Below are positions 1 through 11,021 of a DNA stretch of 64,000 nt, piece by piece. The position numbers and the translations under genes are program-made. Source of the DNA: Cristatella mucedo. Taxonomy: Eukaryota; Bryozoa; Phylactolaemata; Cristatellidae. Under the pieces are notes generated by a model. It did not search any database, was not told where the DNA came from, and was given only the letters and a program-made list of their open reading frames with translations. Positions within the stretch are counted from its first letter, which is position 1; every line of letters begins with the position of its first letter. Where the stretch lies: contig WPIO01000001.1 in the NCBI GenBank assembly GCA_009760855.2, positions 8,990,501-9,054,500 on the forward strand. The letters are read 5' to 3'.

Positions 1-9
1 CACATGCAT

Positions 10-103
<94 letters not shown>

Positions 104-184
104 GCACACACATGAGGGCACAGGCACGAGCGCGCACACACACACGCGCATGCACACACGCGCATGCACACACACACACGCACA
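1..184. repeat. (CA)n microsatellite
   Basis: An almost perfect CA dinucleotide run occupies 11-100. It continues as an imperfect CA/CG-rich tract with ACGCGCATGC-like interruptions to about 184. Any reading frame here (His-Thr repeats) is an artefact of the dinucleotide. Confidence 0.95.
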
Positions 185-1710
185 TCACAAACCCACTTTT
201 TTTAATTGACTTAGAGAACAACCCCCCTTTTGTATGCGTGCACAACTTATTCAATTATGCATACTAGCATACATGTTTCCCATTACCTGGTCGCAAGCCA
301 CTACCAGCAGAAAACTGTTTATTTGACAACAGTCTGAGCAAAAAAGCAAAAACTATCTATGATCCCTGCTGTTAGAAGCCGTTTTCTATTTTCAGTATCG
401 ATGGCCTCATGCTGCACTGGCTGCCAGAATCAGACGTCATAAAGGTAAAGCCACCAGTCACCTGAGATTAAATCCTGCTTAATTGCTCAACTAAATGTCT
501 GGCAGACCATACACCAGCAGCCACTGGCATCACTGGCAACAGTAGCAGTACCAACTGAGTCATTGAAGAGCTGCATCACGAGTGACTGTGTAAATACAGC
601 AGCACATGTGAATACGATTTCAGCAACAAGCAGCGTCGGACACTCCTGACCCTGTACCTCTTTGCCCCTCTCTTCCACTTTCAGCAAGCAGCAGCAGGTA
701 CTGCCATATTCTTTTTTCCCCACAGATCTTCGACGTCTGGCAAACTAGCCGTCATACGATCTACAGCCAAGCTGTATGTCACAAGCAGTTGTGCCTCTCT
801 CCCTCTCTCTCTCTTCTCTCACTCTCAGCAAGCAAGCAGCAGCAGCTGCCATCACCTGCACCTCCTACAGACCTACCTGCATAGTCTGGCAAACACCCCG
901 TGATACGATCTACGGCCGAGCTGCACATCACAAAGCAGTTGCCGACCAAAGTGTTGTAAGCACGAAGACCGACTGCTGCTGCCGTCATCGCCGATGTCGT
1001 GCATGTCTTTGCTTCTGTTGCTACTGCTACTTCGTGCCCGGCCGAGATCATTGCCACCATCGCTAGCTGCATCCACGTAGCAACGAGCTGATGTGATCCA
1101 ATCAAACAGAGCCCTAAGAATCAACAAGAAGCAGATAAAATGAAGCAGGCAGCAACAGCAGTACAGATAGTAGATAAGGTGGTCAGTGATAGCGATGAAA
1201 TATTACAGTGCGAAAGGCAGTGGCATTTGCTGTTGGCAGTTTGCTACAGTTCCAACCCAGCTTACCATTGTGTAAATAGAGGAAACATTGGTCAATAAAT
1301 CAAATTTTTGCAGAGTGGCTTTCAAAAGATAAACATGTTGGAAATGCAGCCCACAGTTCTGACAATTTCCACATAAAAGGAGAGCTGTAAAACGCTATTA
1401 TACCGGAAGCAAAATATCTACAAACAACACATTTAATGATCTCTATATCATAAATGACGCGTGTTCCAACTTGCTGGACCTTGGGACATCGAGATACATG
1501 TTTGCAACTTGTTGAGGTATATAGTTTTGACTTTTAGGCAGACTAATTTACAGTGCAGTTTTGTGCATTGTAAACTCCATGACTCGGCCAATACTGCACG
1601 GATCAACATGAAATTTCAAATGCGAGTTCAGCTCTGCTGGTACAGTACTGGAATAGTTCATTTCTGATTTTGGTTGCATAAGTATTGCTACACATATCCT
1701 TAAGTGGCCT
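185..1710. other. No recognisable feature
   Basis: Unique-looking sequence. A CT-rich stretch lies at about 792-826. The short open frames on both strands lack family similarity, splice context or repeat homology that I can see. Confidence 0.5.
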
Positions 1711-1872
1711 TATAATAATAATTATAAAAATAAAACATATATAATTCATTTGCATAGTGCCCTAAGAGAACTTACTCTATATTCACATGCTTCACATATG
1801 CCACGGGGCTCGAGCCCACGACCTCAGCCAGGCCTTGGTCGGGGCAAGCACCTTAAACAGTGGGCCAAACCA
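1711..1872 (-). mobile_element. SINE-1 (tRNA-derived, LINE-A-like tail)
   Basis: Read on the minus strand, this has an A-box-like TGGCCCACTGTTTAAGG, a B-box-like GGGCTCGAGCCCC, then a 3' part ending in an AT-rich tail. The 3' part contains an AGTTCTCTTAGGGC-type sequence matching the terminal stem-loop of LINE-A. It abuts a LINE-A fragment. The copy is diverged, so the exact 5' end is approximate. Confidence 0.7.
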
Positions 1873-2110
1873 CCTCAGAGAACTAAATCACTACAGGCAC
1901 TTTACATATGCTGCTAAATAAGCATGTCAATATAGTTAGTGATAACATGCACAGTGTCACCATGCAGAAGCACACAAAAGGAAAAATCACAACAAATGCT
2001 GTGAGGAACGTATATGCTTTTTTAAACGTCATACAGTCAGGAGTGTATTTCAGGCTTTTGGAGTGCGCGAACCAAAGGCTCGGTCTCCTATGGCATTCAG
2101 GTTTGTTGGG
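1873..2110 (-). mobile_element. LINE-A 3' fragment
   Basis: Minus-strand 3' UTR and C-terminal coding remnant. It shows the TTAGTTCTCTGAGG tail motif, the GCAGCATATGTAAAGTGCC region and the diagnostic ACATGCACAGTGTCACCATGC block. It ends near a sequence matching the conserved GGAGACCGTGCC region. It is too decayed to code. The terminal (ATT)n is missing because SINE-1 joins here. Confidence 0.75.
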
Positions 2111-3755
2111 CCTTGAACTTCATATTCTGAAATCATGCTTCATCATTCAACGATGTACCTTTTTAATTCTATTAGAGATCGGTCTAGTCATAAGCAAAGT
2201 GCCCTGCATATTTTGAGGAGTTTAGTACATTTTAATGGCACACAGTATTGATGATTTTTCTAAAGTGCTACGTTTGTAATTCAGCCACAGACAGTGACCC
2301 TGGCTGCCCAAAGACGTTTAAAGGTCGACATCGCAGCCACTGTTACATCAAAAGATAGTTAAGGACAGGAAGCACAGTGGCATGGTAATGATACGAGTAC
2401 AGTGGTACTTGCACATGCTGACGTTGCATCGAGTTCCTAAATTTTTTCCAGCCATTCATGCACTACAACTCATGTAGTACTTACTTCCACGATTACCCTC
2501 TTACTTCAGATATTACTTGTTACCTGAGATAAAATGAAATCGTTAGGCACTAATTGGGCACCAAAACTTAAGAACAGCCAGCTATAACACGCCTTAATTC
2601 TCTATTAACTTATAGCACTTATGGTCTAGGTCATGTTAGTGCTAGTATCCATGACGAAAGCATACACCATGTACAATGCCAGCGGGACACCATCGGACAA
2701 CTGGTCGGCAAAGATTTACAGTATTAGCTATAAGACCAGATTAAAAACTTCAGTGATTAGAAATGCATCCTTGTTTACTTAGCCATCATCAAGTGCCTAC
2801 ATTAGATCTGCATAGTGCCTTAGTACTCCGCTGTTTCATGTAGGCTCTAAGCCTCCTTGAGTTTAGACAACACAGATGTATTTTTTAACTACAATACATC
2901 ACATCCAAGGAGATTAGTGGTACTGCAACGATCAGTAAATCACTTGAGAAAATACTCAAAGTTCTAGCTATTGATAGCTCCAGGTGCGCTACACGCAGGG
3001 CCTTGGAAGCAGATTCTCTCAGATTGCATGATCATTTGGTTTCGCTCTGAGTAGATCGGATCATTGCAACTCGTAGACACTTAGCTGACTTGGCAATCCG
3101 GAAATACCCACTGGCTTCCTCAAGGACGGCTGCAGGAGTTTGATCAGTGCAATCTGCTTCCAAACTTTGGCAGTAGTTTCTGTAGTTTTGGAAAAGCCAT
3201 TCATTCTTTGACACTTTAGGATATCGTTATCAGTTCCCTACTAGAATTAACGGGGCAATATACAATAACCATTTGTCAATGGCTATGATTATTGGAGCTG
3301 GGCAAATTGAAAAAAGCAGCAATTTGCTGGCTTTGCTCTGAACAATAATTCCTCTAATGTTGAGCCTTCATCCCCATACGTACACTTTCAGGCTGATGAC
3401 GTATTATCAACAGTATCACCAGCATAAAGGGACCGTACATATAAGCAAACTCTTCCAAAGAAGACAGTAAAAAATGCAGCTGCATCTTACCTGTAAAATT
3501 AAGCAGATACTTGGAGTGAGCATTAAAACACTACATTGACAATGCAGAACATTGTTTATAAGTGCTTACACTATGGCGATTATTGCATGACAGAGTCTGA
3601 GGCACAAAGTTTATGATAACTGCACAACAGCATTTTTCAGTGATATCACAATGTCGATGGATCAAACCAAAATGGCTGAAAGGTAACGATCATCTGTTTC
3701 GGATATGCAAGTCCAAATCCCACGACAGCATCTAGAAAATTCTTTGCCCACAGAT
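2111..3755. other. No recognisable feature; one short minus-strand open frame
   Basis: Mostly featureless. A minus-strand open frame at 3,032-3,214 (about 60 codons, containing WLFQNYRNYC and VLEEASGYFRIAKSAK) is fairly amino-acid-like and could be an exon or an old element, but I see no convincing splice sites and do not recognise it. Confidence 0.3.
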
Positions 3756-5120
3756 TTTAATGCACTGACTGTACTAGAAACAATTTTGGTTTCCCCAAGC
3801 CATGTTTTTCTGCTTGTTTTGCTCGATCTTTCGGCCGTTTTTATACCATCGATCACAAAGTTCTTCTTGAGCGCCTCTCATCTCGCCGGATCATCACTGG
3901 CACTGCTCTGCGATGGTTCAGGTTGTATCTCAGTAAGGGCCTCCACAGAGTATTGATGTGAATGAATAAAGATCATCCGAGGTATCTCTGAAATATGGGG
4001 TACCTCAGAGCTCCATGCTTGGTCCTATTCGTTTCATGGTTTGTACTCTCCATTATGCCGACGTGTTTGCCAGGCACAATCTAGGCTTTCACTTCTATGC
4101 GGATGACACTCAATTGTACCTTTGCTTTGATCCCTCACAGCATTCGAGCACCTCGAATCTCTCCACTCCCTTGCTGCATGTATTGATGACATCCACACAT
4201 GGATGGCAGCAAAGTTTCTTAAATTAAATGAAACCAACTAGTTATGGGCAAACCAAATGTGATTCAGAAATTGAAAAGGCTAATGCTAAAGTGACCTTTC
4301 ATTAGACGACCACATCAGCTCCACAATCAAGTCTGCCTACATTCCAGCTACATAACATTGCTAAAAATCGGACTTGTTTAGATGGAGGTACCACACCTAA
4401 GTTGGTCCATGCATTTGTGACATCCCGTCCTGACTTCTGTAACTCACTGCTTGCTGGTCTACCGGCATGTGCAATCAGGCGCTTACAGCTGGTGCAAAAC
4501 TCGGCAGCTAGGCTTGTCTGTCATGAGCGTCGCAGTTGCCACATCACACCACTTCTCACCGACCTACACTGGCTACCAGTCAAGCAACAGATCGACTTCA
4601 TAGTTTTGTCACTCACTTTTAGGTCCCTTCATTCTTTAGCTCCAGCCTACCTATCAGATCTACTCCCCCACCGGGCCAAGCCTAATACCACCCACTTTTC
4701 GGAATCTAACTGTTTATCTATACCTCGTACAAACCTCAAATAATTTGGAGACCGTGCCTTTGATTTGTAGGCTTCCAAAGCCTGGAACTCACTCCCAACT
4801 TCCATCACGACATCCCCTGACTTAACCACATCTTAAAAGAAATTAAAAACACACTTATTTAGGACAGCATTTAGTGGGTCCGTGTGATCCGTCCTTTATA
4901 TACTTATGCCTGCTGACACTGTTGCATGCTGCCACTAACCACACTTGCATGCTGACCCTGTGAATGTCAAACCCTAACCACGTTAGTCATGTTGTTTATC
5001 AAGCATGATACCACTCACCGTTCGATCATGTTTCCTTTGCAGCAAATCTAAAGAGCCTAAAAGAAATTGAGTTCTCTGAGGGACTTTACCAAGTGTGTCA
5101 TTGTTATTCTTATTATCTTT
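3756..5120 (+). mobile_element. LINE-A, 5'-truncated and internally deleted
   Basis: Remnant of an L2/CR1-type non-LTR retrotransposon. Visible parts in order are RT motifs (LLDLSAVF at about 3,815), the catalytic box FHFYADDTQLYL at about 4,090-4,125 and the C-terminal domain (VHAFVTSRPDFCNSLLAG at about 4,402 onward). The 3' UTR and a GAGTTCTCTGAGGG tail with a degenerate (ATT)n follow. Stops and shifts break the frame, and sequence is missing after the GKP motif near 4,250. Among the LINE-A copies here it is the only one that keeps an intact YADD box. It cannot be functional. Confidence 0.9.
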
Positions 5121-5781
5121 TTGAAGTAACCACACCTAAGGTATGCCTTACTAACGTGATTAAGAGCTAAACCTGTGTACTAAAGGGATACGATCAAGTT
5201 AGTGCTTGCATTTCTCATGTGGTTTGTCATGGTGTACAGTTATTCCAATGGTATTGTTTTTCTTTAAATGTTTCCTCTTTTGCAGTAATTCCAAAATTAA
5301 TTAAAATGAATAAAAATATGACGAGTAGTAGATCTGTACTGTGACACAGTACCTACTTTTAGGTGAAGTGACAAAGATGGAGACAAGATGACTTTAAAAG
5401 GAAGCTTATTTTGCTGGTTCTTCTTAAAAAATTTTGTTTGGCTTTCTTTTAGAGACAGTTTTTTACTTTACTTTTTTAGCGAGTGAGAGGTTTGAGCTAA
5501 GTTGCCTAACAACATGCCAATTGTCTAATGTGAGCAGCACGGCACACGGATTCAGAAGGCAAATCGCAACGACTGCAACCAGGAACGATGGACAGAGACC
5601 GACAGCCAGCCGCTGCCCAGCGCCAGCCAAGATGGGGGGCTTTTTTGATTTTGCACTTTTTCGTTATTTTTAACGTTAATGATTTTGGTGTTTGTGGCCC
5701 TAATTAAGAGAACTTAATTTGAAAAGGTACAAACTTAGTCAAAATGCCAACTAGATACATCTACATGTCGAGATTTATACA

Positions 5782-5783
<2 letters not shown>
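5121..5783. other. No recognisable feature
   Basis: AT-rich intergenic sequence with a short GC-richer patch at about 5,540-5,635. No repeat homology, RNA or convincing exon seen. Confidence 0.4.
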
Positions 5784-5871
<88 letters not shown>

Positions 5872-5887
5872 GCACACACACACACAT

Positions 5888-5954
<67 letters not shown>

Positions 5955-5957
5955 TAT
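5784..5957. repeat. Compound (TA)n(CA)n microsatellite
   Basis: A TA run from 5,784 to about 5,854 passes directly into CA repeats with a few CG and TG interruptions, ending at about 5,950. It borders the 5' limit of the R2-like LINE remnant. Confidence 0.95.
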
Positions 5958-5976
5958 AGACGCCCCCAATCTTGCT

Positions 5977-6081
5977 GCTGTCGGACGCAGGTAACTGTGT
6001 CAAGCATTTCTCCTGCTGCCTCTCGCTGTAGTCGGACGCAGGTAAGTGCATCAAGCAGTTCTCCTGCTGCCTCTCGCTGGC
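5977..6081. repeat. 51-bp tandem duplication
   Basis: Two adjacent copies of a unit of about 51 bp, each containing GTCGGACGCAGGTAA and TCTCCTGCTGCCTCTCGCT. The copies differ by a few substitutions. It lies at the start of the R2-like element remnant and keeps a 17-codon periodicity. Confidence 0.8.
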
Positions 6082-6604
6082 CGGCCCTGAAGTACTAGCA
6101 TTGTCCACCGACCCTGACAGCACGAGCACTGGGTCGTGCCACGAGTGGTGATTATAAAGCTGAGGGAGTTCGCCAGGCTCGTGGAGGGCCAGGCTAGGGC
6201 AGCCCAGCCTTCGAAGCACAGTGTCAGCTGCTGCCTAGCCACGGACAGATCGCAACCCACAGTCAGTTCCAGACCACGGGTCTGGCAGTTTGTCCGACGA
6301 CCACACCTGGACGTGCTGTCAGTGGCTGCTGCTAGGAGTCTGGCATACCCTGGGACGGTTGCCAGCTGCCACCTATGCTGCACGGAGGCAGAAACCGTTT
6401 GCCACGTGCTGAGCCACTGCCGGCCGATGCTTCATGCAATCACGGCCCGACATAACCTGGTTCTGGACCACCTAATCGAAGCTCTTCCGGCTGTGTGCTC
6501 ACCTGCATGTCGGCAGGCCGTGCCTTCTCGCTCAGGGGGGGGGGTGATCCGGCTCTCAAGCTGGACCCAGTGATAGACAATGGCACCGATATGGTAATCA
6601 CTGA

Positions 6605-6610
6605 TGTGAT
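6605..6610. repeat. Target-site duplication TGTGAT (left)
   Basis: The hexamer TGTGAT lies directly before the (AAT)n end of the inserted minus-strand LINE-A and recurs at 8,205-8,210 on its other side. Removing the insert and one copy restores a continuous reading frame of the host element. Confidence 0.75.
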
Positions 6611-8204
6611 AATAATAATAATAATATTAATAATGCACTTGATAAAGCGCCCTCAGAGAACTCAATCTCTTTCTAGGCACTTTACATTTGCTGCAAAGGG
6701 AACCGCGATTGAATGCTGAGTAATATCATGCTTCATAAACAATATGAATAACATAGTTAGCTGACATGCACAGGGTCAGCATGCAAGTGTGGTTAGTAAC
6801 AGAATGCACAGTGTTACCAAGCATAAGCAGATGAAGGACGAATCACAGGGACCCACTAGATGCTGTCCTAAATAGGTGTGTTTTAAAGTTCTTTTTAAAT
6901 TCGGTCAAGTCAGGGGACGTTCTGACGCATTTCGGGAGCGAGTTCCAGGCTTTGGGAGCATACGAACTAAATGCACGGTCTCCAAAGGATTTGAGGTTTT
7001 TACGAGGTATTGGTAAACTGTTGGATTCCGAAAAGTGGGTGGTACGATGCTTGGCCTGGTGGGGGAGACGATCAGAGAGATAGGCTGGAGCCGAAGAATA
7101 AAGTGACCTAAAGGTGAGCGACAAAACCTTGAAGTCAATCCGTTGCTTGACGGATAGCCAGTGCAGGTCGGTGAGAAGTGGTGTGATGTGGCAACTGCGC
7201 TGCTCATGACAGACAAGCCTAGCTGCCGAGTTTTGCACCAGCTGTAAGCGCCTGATTGCACATGCCGGTAGGCCAGCAAGCAGTGAGTTACAGAAGTCAA
7301 GACGGGATGTCACGAATGCGTGGACCAACTTAGACGTGATATCCTTATCTAAACAAGCCCGAATGTTAGCAATGTTATGTAGCTGAAAGTTGGCAGACTT
7401 GATTGTGGAGCTGATGTGGTCGTCTAACGAGAGGTCACTCTGGAACATGACACCTATATTTCGAGCTGATTCAACAGGAGATATGCTGGCTGAGCCAATT
7501 TTGAGCATCAGCCTTTTCCATTTCTGAATCACACTGGGTTTTCCCAGAACTAGTAAGTTAGTTGTATCATCGTTTAGTTTTAGAAACTTTGCTGCCATCC
7601 TTGTGCGGATGGCATCAATACATTCAGCAAGTTTGCATTGAGAGAATTCGAGGTGCTCGAAGGCTGGAAGGGATCGAAGCAAAGGTACAACTGAGTGTCA
7701 ACCGCATGGAAGTGAAAGCCTAGATTGTGCCTGGCAATCACATCAGCAATGGGGAGAGTATAAACTGTGAAAAGAACCGAACCTAGCACGGAGCCCTGAG
7801 GTACTCCATATTTCTGAGTTACCTCGGATGATCTTTGCCCATTCACGTTAATACTCTGGAGTCTCCCACTGAGATAGGACCTGAACCATTGCAGAGCAGT
7901 GCCAGTGATGCCCAGGCGAGATGAGAGGTGCTCTAGAAGAACTTTGTGATCGATAGTATCAAAAGCTGCCGAAAGATCGAGCAAAACAAGCAGAGACACT
8001 CTACCTATGTCTGCATTCCTAAGTAGGTCGTTGTACACCCTAAGCAATGCTGACTCTGTGAAGTGATAAGCTCAAAAGCCAGACTTGAACTTACTAGCAA
8101 GGTTTGAAGTTTCAATATATGAGTTCAGCTGGTCCCCCACGACCCGTTCCAGCGTCTTTGATAGGAATGGAAGAAGGGAGACTGGGCGGTAGTTGCTCAA
8201 GTTC
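6611..8204 (-). mobile_element. LINE-A copy, young, 5'-truncated, inserted in R2-like LINE
   Basis: On the minus strand it starts inside the RT domain (NLSNYRPVSLLPFLSKTL at about 8,190-8,130). It continues through LLDLSAAFDTIDHKVLLEHL, YGVPQGSVLGSVLF, the catalytic box, the thumb and C-terminal domain (VHAFVTSRLDFCNSLLAGL), the 3' UTR and an (ATT)n tail at 6,611. Coding is broken by an in-frame stop near 8,070 and a shift at about 7,580-7,682. The catalytic motif reads HAVD instead of YADD (about 7,692-7,712), so the RT is dead. It is nearly identical to the copy at 9,954-11,021, which marks it as recent. Confidence 0.93.
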
Positions 8205-8210
8205 TGTGAT
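8205..8210. repeat. Target-site duplication TGTGAT (right)
   Basis: Second copy of the hexamer flanking the LINE-A insertion. Confidence 0.75.
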
Positions 8211-8540
8211 GGTGCAGTTTGACAGCAGTGAGGATGCCCTAGTGGTGGGGGCCCGGAACAAGTCCGATAAGTATGCGGCCATTGCCAGGTCTTTCCTGAT
8301 TGCTGGTTACAAGTCGGTGGTAGTGAGGCCCTTCGTGGTCGGGGATCTCGGCAGCTCGTGGCCAAACGACGAAGCTTACCTGGCGGACCTTGTCATCATA
8401 GGAGCGGAGCAATAGGCATCGAGGCAGCTTAGAGGCAGTCTTCAATGCCATTACCGGCTCGGAAGACGTGTGGTCCTGTTCCTGAATCGGTAGGCCTGGG
8501 TAGCATGTGAGACCCCGGCAGGGCAGGGCACCGCCGGCTT
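8211..8540 (+). mobile_element. R2-like LINE, right half (endonuclease end and 3' UTR)
   Basis: This continues the frame interrupted at 6,610: MVQFDSSEDALVVGARNKSD, KYAAIARSFLIAGYKSVVV and a stop at 8,413-8,415. The D...D...K spacing with the left half and the KY after the lysine agree with restriction-like endonuclease domains of R2-type LINEs. About 120 bases of GC-rich 3' sequence follow before a CA/TA microsatellite. The stop may be premature, because similar proteins usually extend a little further. Confidence 0.65.
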
Positions 8541-8581
8541 ATGTATAGATGCAAGGTAAATATTTTATTACATCTTATAAT

Positions 8582-8588
8582 ACACACA

Positions 8589-8669
<81 letters not shown>

Positions 8670-8677
8670 ACACACAG

Positions 8678-8738
<61 letters not shown>
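8582..8738. repeat. Compound (CA)n(TA)n microsatellite
   Basis: CA repeats with a few GA interruptions from 8,582 to about 8,691, then TA repeats to 8,738. Confidence 0.95.
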
Positions 8739-8743
<5 letters not shown>

Positions 8744-9073
8744 CCAAAGCAAAACGGAAAACATTTTTTCTTTCAGCACTTTTGAAGTTAAATTTGCGAC
8801 TTTCAAAGCTGAAGGCTGTAACGTCACCGAATAATAGATTAGAGTCGACTCTGGAACCAGCAACAAGGCCTGCTAGGAACCACTGGTACCTAGCATGATG
8901 AGCAATGTGCTCAGCTTAAAAAAAATACTTGCATTTGCACTCAAGTAATCGTGCCTGCCCATTCTAAGAAATTTCGTGTCCCAAAATAAATCACGACTGG
9001 GCTACTAGCATGGTATACAAACTAATATTATTCCCAGGCCACCTTGCCCATCCCATAGCTGAGGTCTTCTTAC
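8739..9073. other. No recognisable feature
   Basis: Unique sequence between the microsatellite and the candidate exon at 9,074. Confidence 0.4.
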
Positions 9074-9162
9074 CTGACTTTTGCATGATCATCATCAACA
9101 CCTCGGATTACTCTTGCCACTAGGTCAGCATAGTCAGTGCCATCAGTAGTATGTGAGTAGTC
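9074..9162 (-). CDS. Candidate internal exon of an unidentified host gene
   Basis: On the minus strand a pyrimidine-rich acceptor (TTTATTTCTGCAG) precedes an 89-base open segment. A strong donor (CAG/GTAAGAAG) follows it. The segment translates without stops only in phase 0: DYSHTTDGTDYADLVARVIR, then GVDDDHAKV. Composition is that of an ordinary soluble protein, with a run of three aspartates. I do not recognise the family. It lies between transposon remnants. A second candidate exon with the same orientation lies at 16,821-16,936. The two cannot be joined directly, since that one ends in phase 2 and this one starts in phase 0, so at least one more exon would be needed. Confidence 0.5.
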
Positions 9163-9953
9163 CTGCAGAAATAAACAATCGCTGACAGCATGCACCATCT
9201 GTGAGCACACCATTAAAAAATGCAAGTAGCCACTAGCTGTGAAGATCATGAAATGCTTGTAGGCAGCCTTTTCAGCTACTACTGATAAAATAAGTAGCCA
9301 CCCTACTACCATGCCTGTGAAGATTGTGTTGGTCTTCGTATAATTGGTTCTGATACAACCAGATGAGCCTCAGAACTACATAAACCAAGATGAAGTAGCC
9401 ACATATGTTGAACGTGGCCACGACTGTTTCATGGCCACTGGCTAGTTACCACTTGCTAAGCAAGCAGGCAATAATAGCAGCATTGCTAAATGCTTATATC
9501 GAGACAAATCATGTACAGACTTGAAGAGAAAGAACGCCAGTGATCAAATGCTTTGTCCATTGTTGACAAAAGGATGAAGAAATACTTCGGAGCTAAAATA
9601 CTGCCTCCGAAGAGCTCTTGGAGATTACTCTTTCTCAAGGCTATAAGGAATATAATTAATTACCGTGCATAAAAAACTTCCCACTGATAAGTTGCATTGA
9701 CTACCAATCTCAGGTGCCCCACTAAATAAAATTGCAATTTATATTTACACAGGGAGCATCCGTTAACATAGGCAAAATACAGTCACGAACAGCCAGGCCC
9801 AACTGGATGAATCTAGATTGGCAACTACTGGAGACCAAACAGTATGCATGAAGGCATGCATGATTGAACTGATGCAGATTTGGGCCATCCGTTTGCAGCT
9901 CAGGCCTGGTATCAGCAGACATTAGCCACATTCATTCAACAAGTTACACGAGT
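9163..9953. other. No recognisable feature
   Basis: Presumed intron or intergenic sequence up to the LINE-A copy at 9,954. Nothing supportable seen. Confidence 0.4.
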
Positions 9954-11021
9954 TACCTTTGCTTCGATCCCTTCCAGCCTTCGAGCACCTCGAATTCTCT
10001 CAATGCAAACTTGCTGAATGTATTGATGCCATCCGCACAAGGATGGCAGCAAAGTTTCTAAAACTAAACGATGATACAACTAACTTACTAGTTCTGGGAA
10101 AACCCAGTGTGATTCAGAAATGGAAAAGGCTGATGCTCAAAATTTGCTCAGCCAGCATATCTCCTGTTGAATCAGCTCGAAATATAGGTGTCATGTTCCA
10201 GAGTGACCTCTCGTTAGACGACCACATCAGCTCCACAATCAAGTCTGCCAACTTTCAGCTACATAACATTGCTAACATTCGGGCTTGTTTAGATAAGGAT
10301 ATCACGTCTAAGTTGGTCCACGCATTCGTGACATCCCGTCTTGACTTCTGTAACTCACTGCTTGCTGGCCTACCGGCATGTGCAATCAGGCGCTTACAGC
10401 TGGTGCAAAACTCGGCAGCTAGGCTTGTCTGTCATGAGCAGCGCAGTTGCCACATCACACCACTTCTCACCGACCTGCACTGGCTATCCGTCAAGCAACG
10501 GATTGACTTCAAGGTTTTGTCGCTCACCTTTAGGTCACTTTATTCTTCGGCTCCAGCCTATCTCTCTGATCGTCTCCCCCACCAGGCCAAGCATCGTACC
10601 ACCCACTTTTCGGAATCCAACAGTTTACCAATACCTCGTAAAAACCTCAAATCCTTTGGAGACCGTGCATTTAGTTCGTATGCTCCCAAAGCCTGGAACT
10701 CGCTCCCGACATGCGTCAGAACGTCCCCTGACTTGACCGAATTTAAAAAGAACTTTAAAACACACCTATTTAGGACAGCATCTAGTGGGTCCCTGTGATT
10801 CGTCCTTCATCTGCTTATGCTTGGTAACACTGTGCATTCTGTTACTAACCACACTTGCATGCTGACCCTGTGCATGTCAGCTAACTATGTTATTCATATT
10901 GTTTATGAAGCATGATATTACTCAGCATTCAATCGCGTTTCCCTTTGCAGCAAATGTAAAGCGCCTAGAAAGAGATTGAGTTCTCTGAGGGCGCTTTATC
11001 GAGTGCATTATTATTATCATT
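9954..11021 (+). mobile_element. LINE-A copy, young, 5'-truncated
   Basis: A frame of 279 codons (9,959-10,798) covers the RT thumb and C-terminal domain: AAKFLKLNDD, NLLVLGKPSVIQKWKRL, HAFVTSRLDFCNSLLAG and FGDRAFSSYAPKAWNSLP. The 3' UTR, a terminal hairpin (10,958-10,997) and an ATT-rich tail follow. The protein differs from the minus-strand copy at 6,611-8,204 at only two positions that I can see (G/C after LMLKI, K/T after NSLP). The 5' end is a truncation within the ACCTTTGCTTCGATCCC sequence. The catalytic region is absent, so the fragment is inert. Confidence 0.93.

Larger units (their letters stand above)
5960..6610 (+). mobile_element. R2-like (REL-endonuclease) LINE, left half
   Basis: C-terminal part of a non-LTR element of the restriction-like-endonuclease type. 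The open frame from 6,136 contains a zinc knuckle CHLCCTEAETVCHVLSHC (6,367-6,420; C-x2-C-x8-H-x4-C), the arrangement known from R2-type elements just before the endonuclease. A frame change follows. LKLDPVID and VITDV at about 6,561-6,610 then fit the first part of a PD-(D/E)xK-type active site. The element is cut at 6,610 by an inserted LINE-A and resumes at 8,211 in the same frame. Clade placement beyond R2-like is not possible from this fragment. Confidence 0.7.

Noticed and set aside
4-267. His-Thr repeat protein (also Tyr-Ile and Cys-Val repeats at 5,735-6,007, 8,429-8,834 and 14,478-14,788)
   Set aside because: These are translations of CA and TA microsatellites.
6136-6573. Independent zinc-knuckle host gene
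   Set aside because: The frame continues into an R2-like endonuclease after removal of the LINE-A insert, so it is part of a retroelement.
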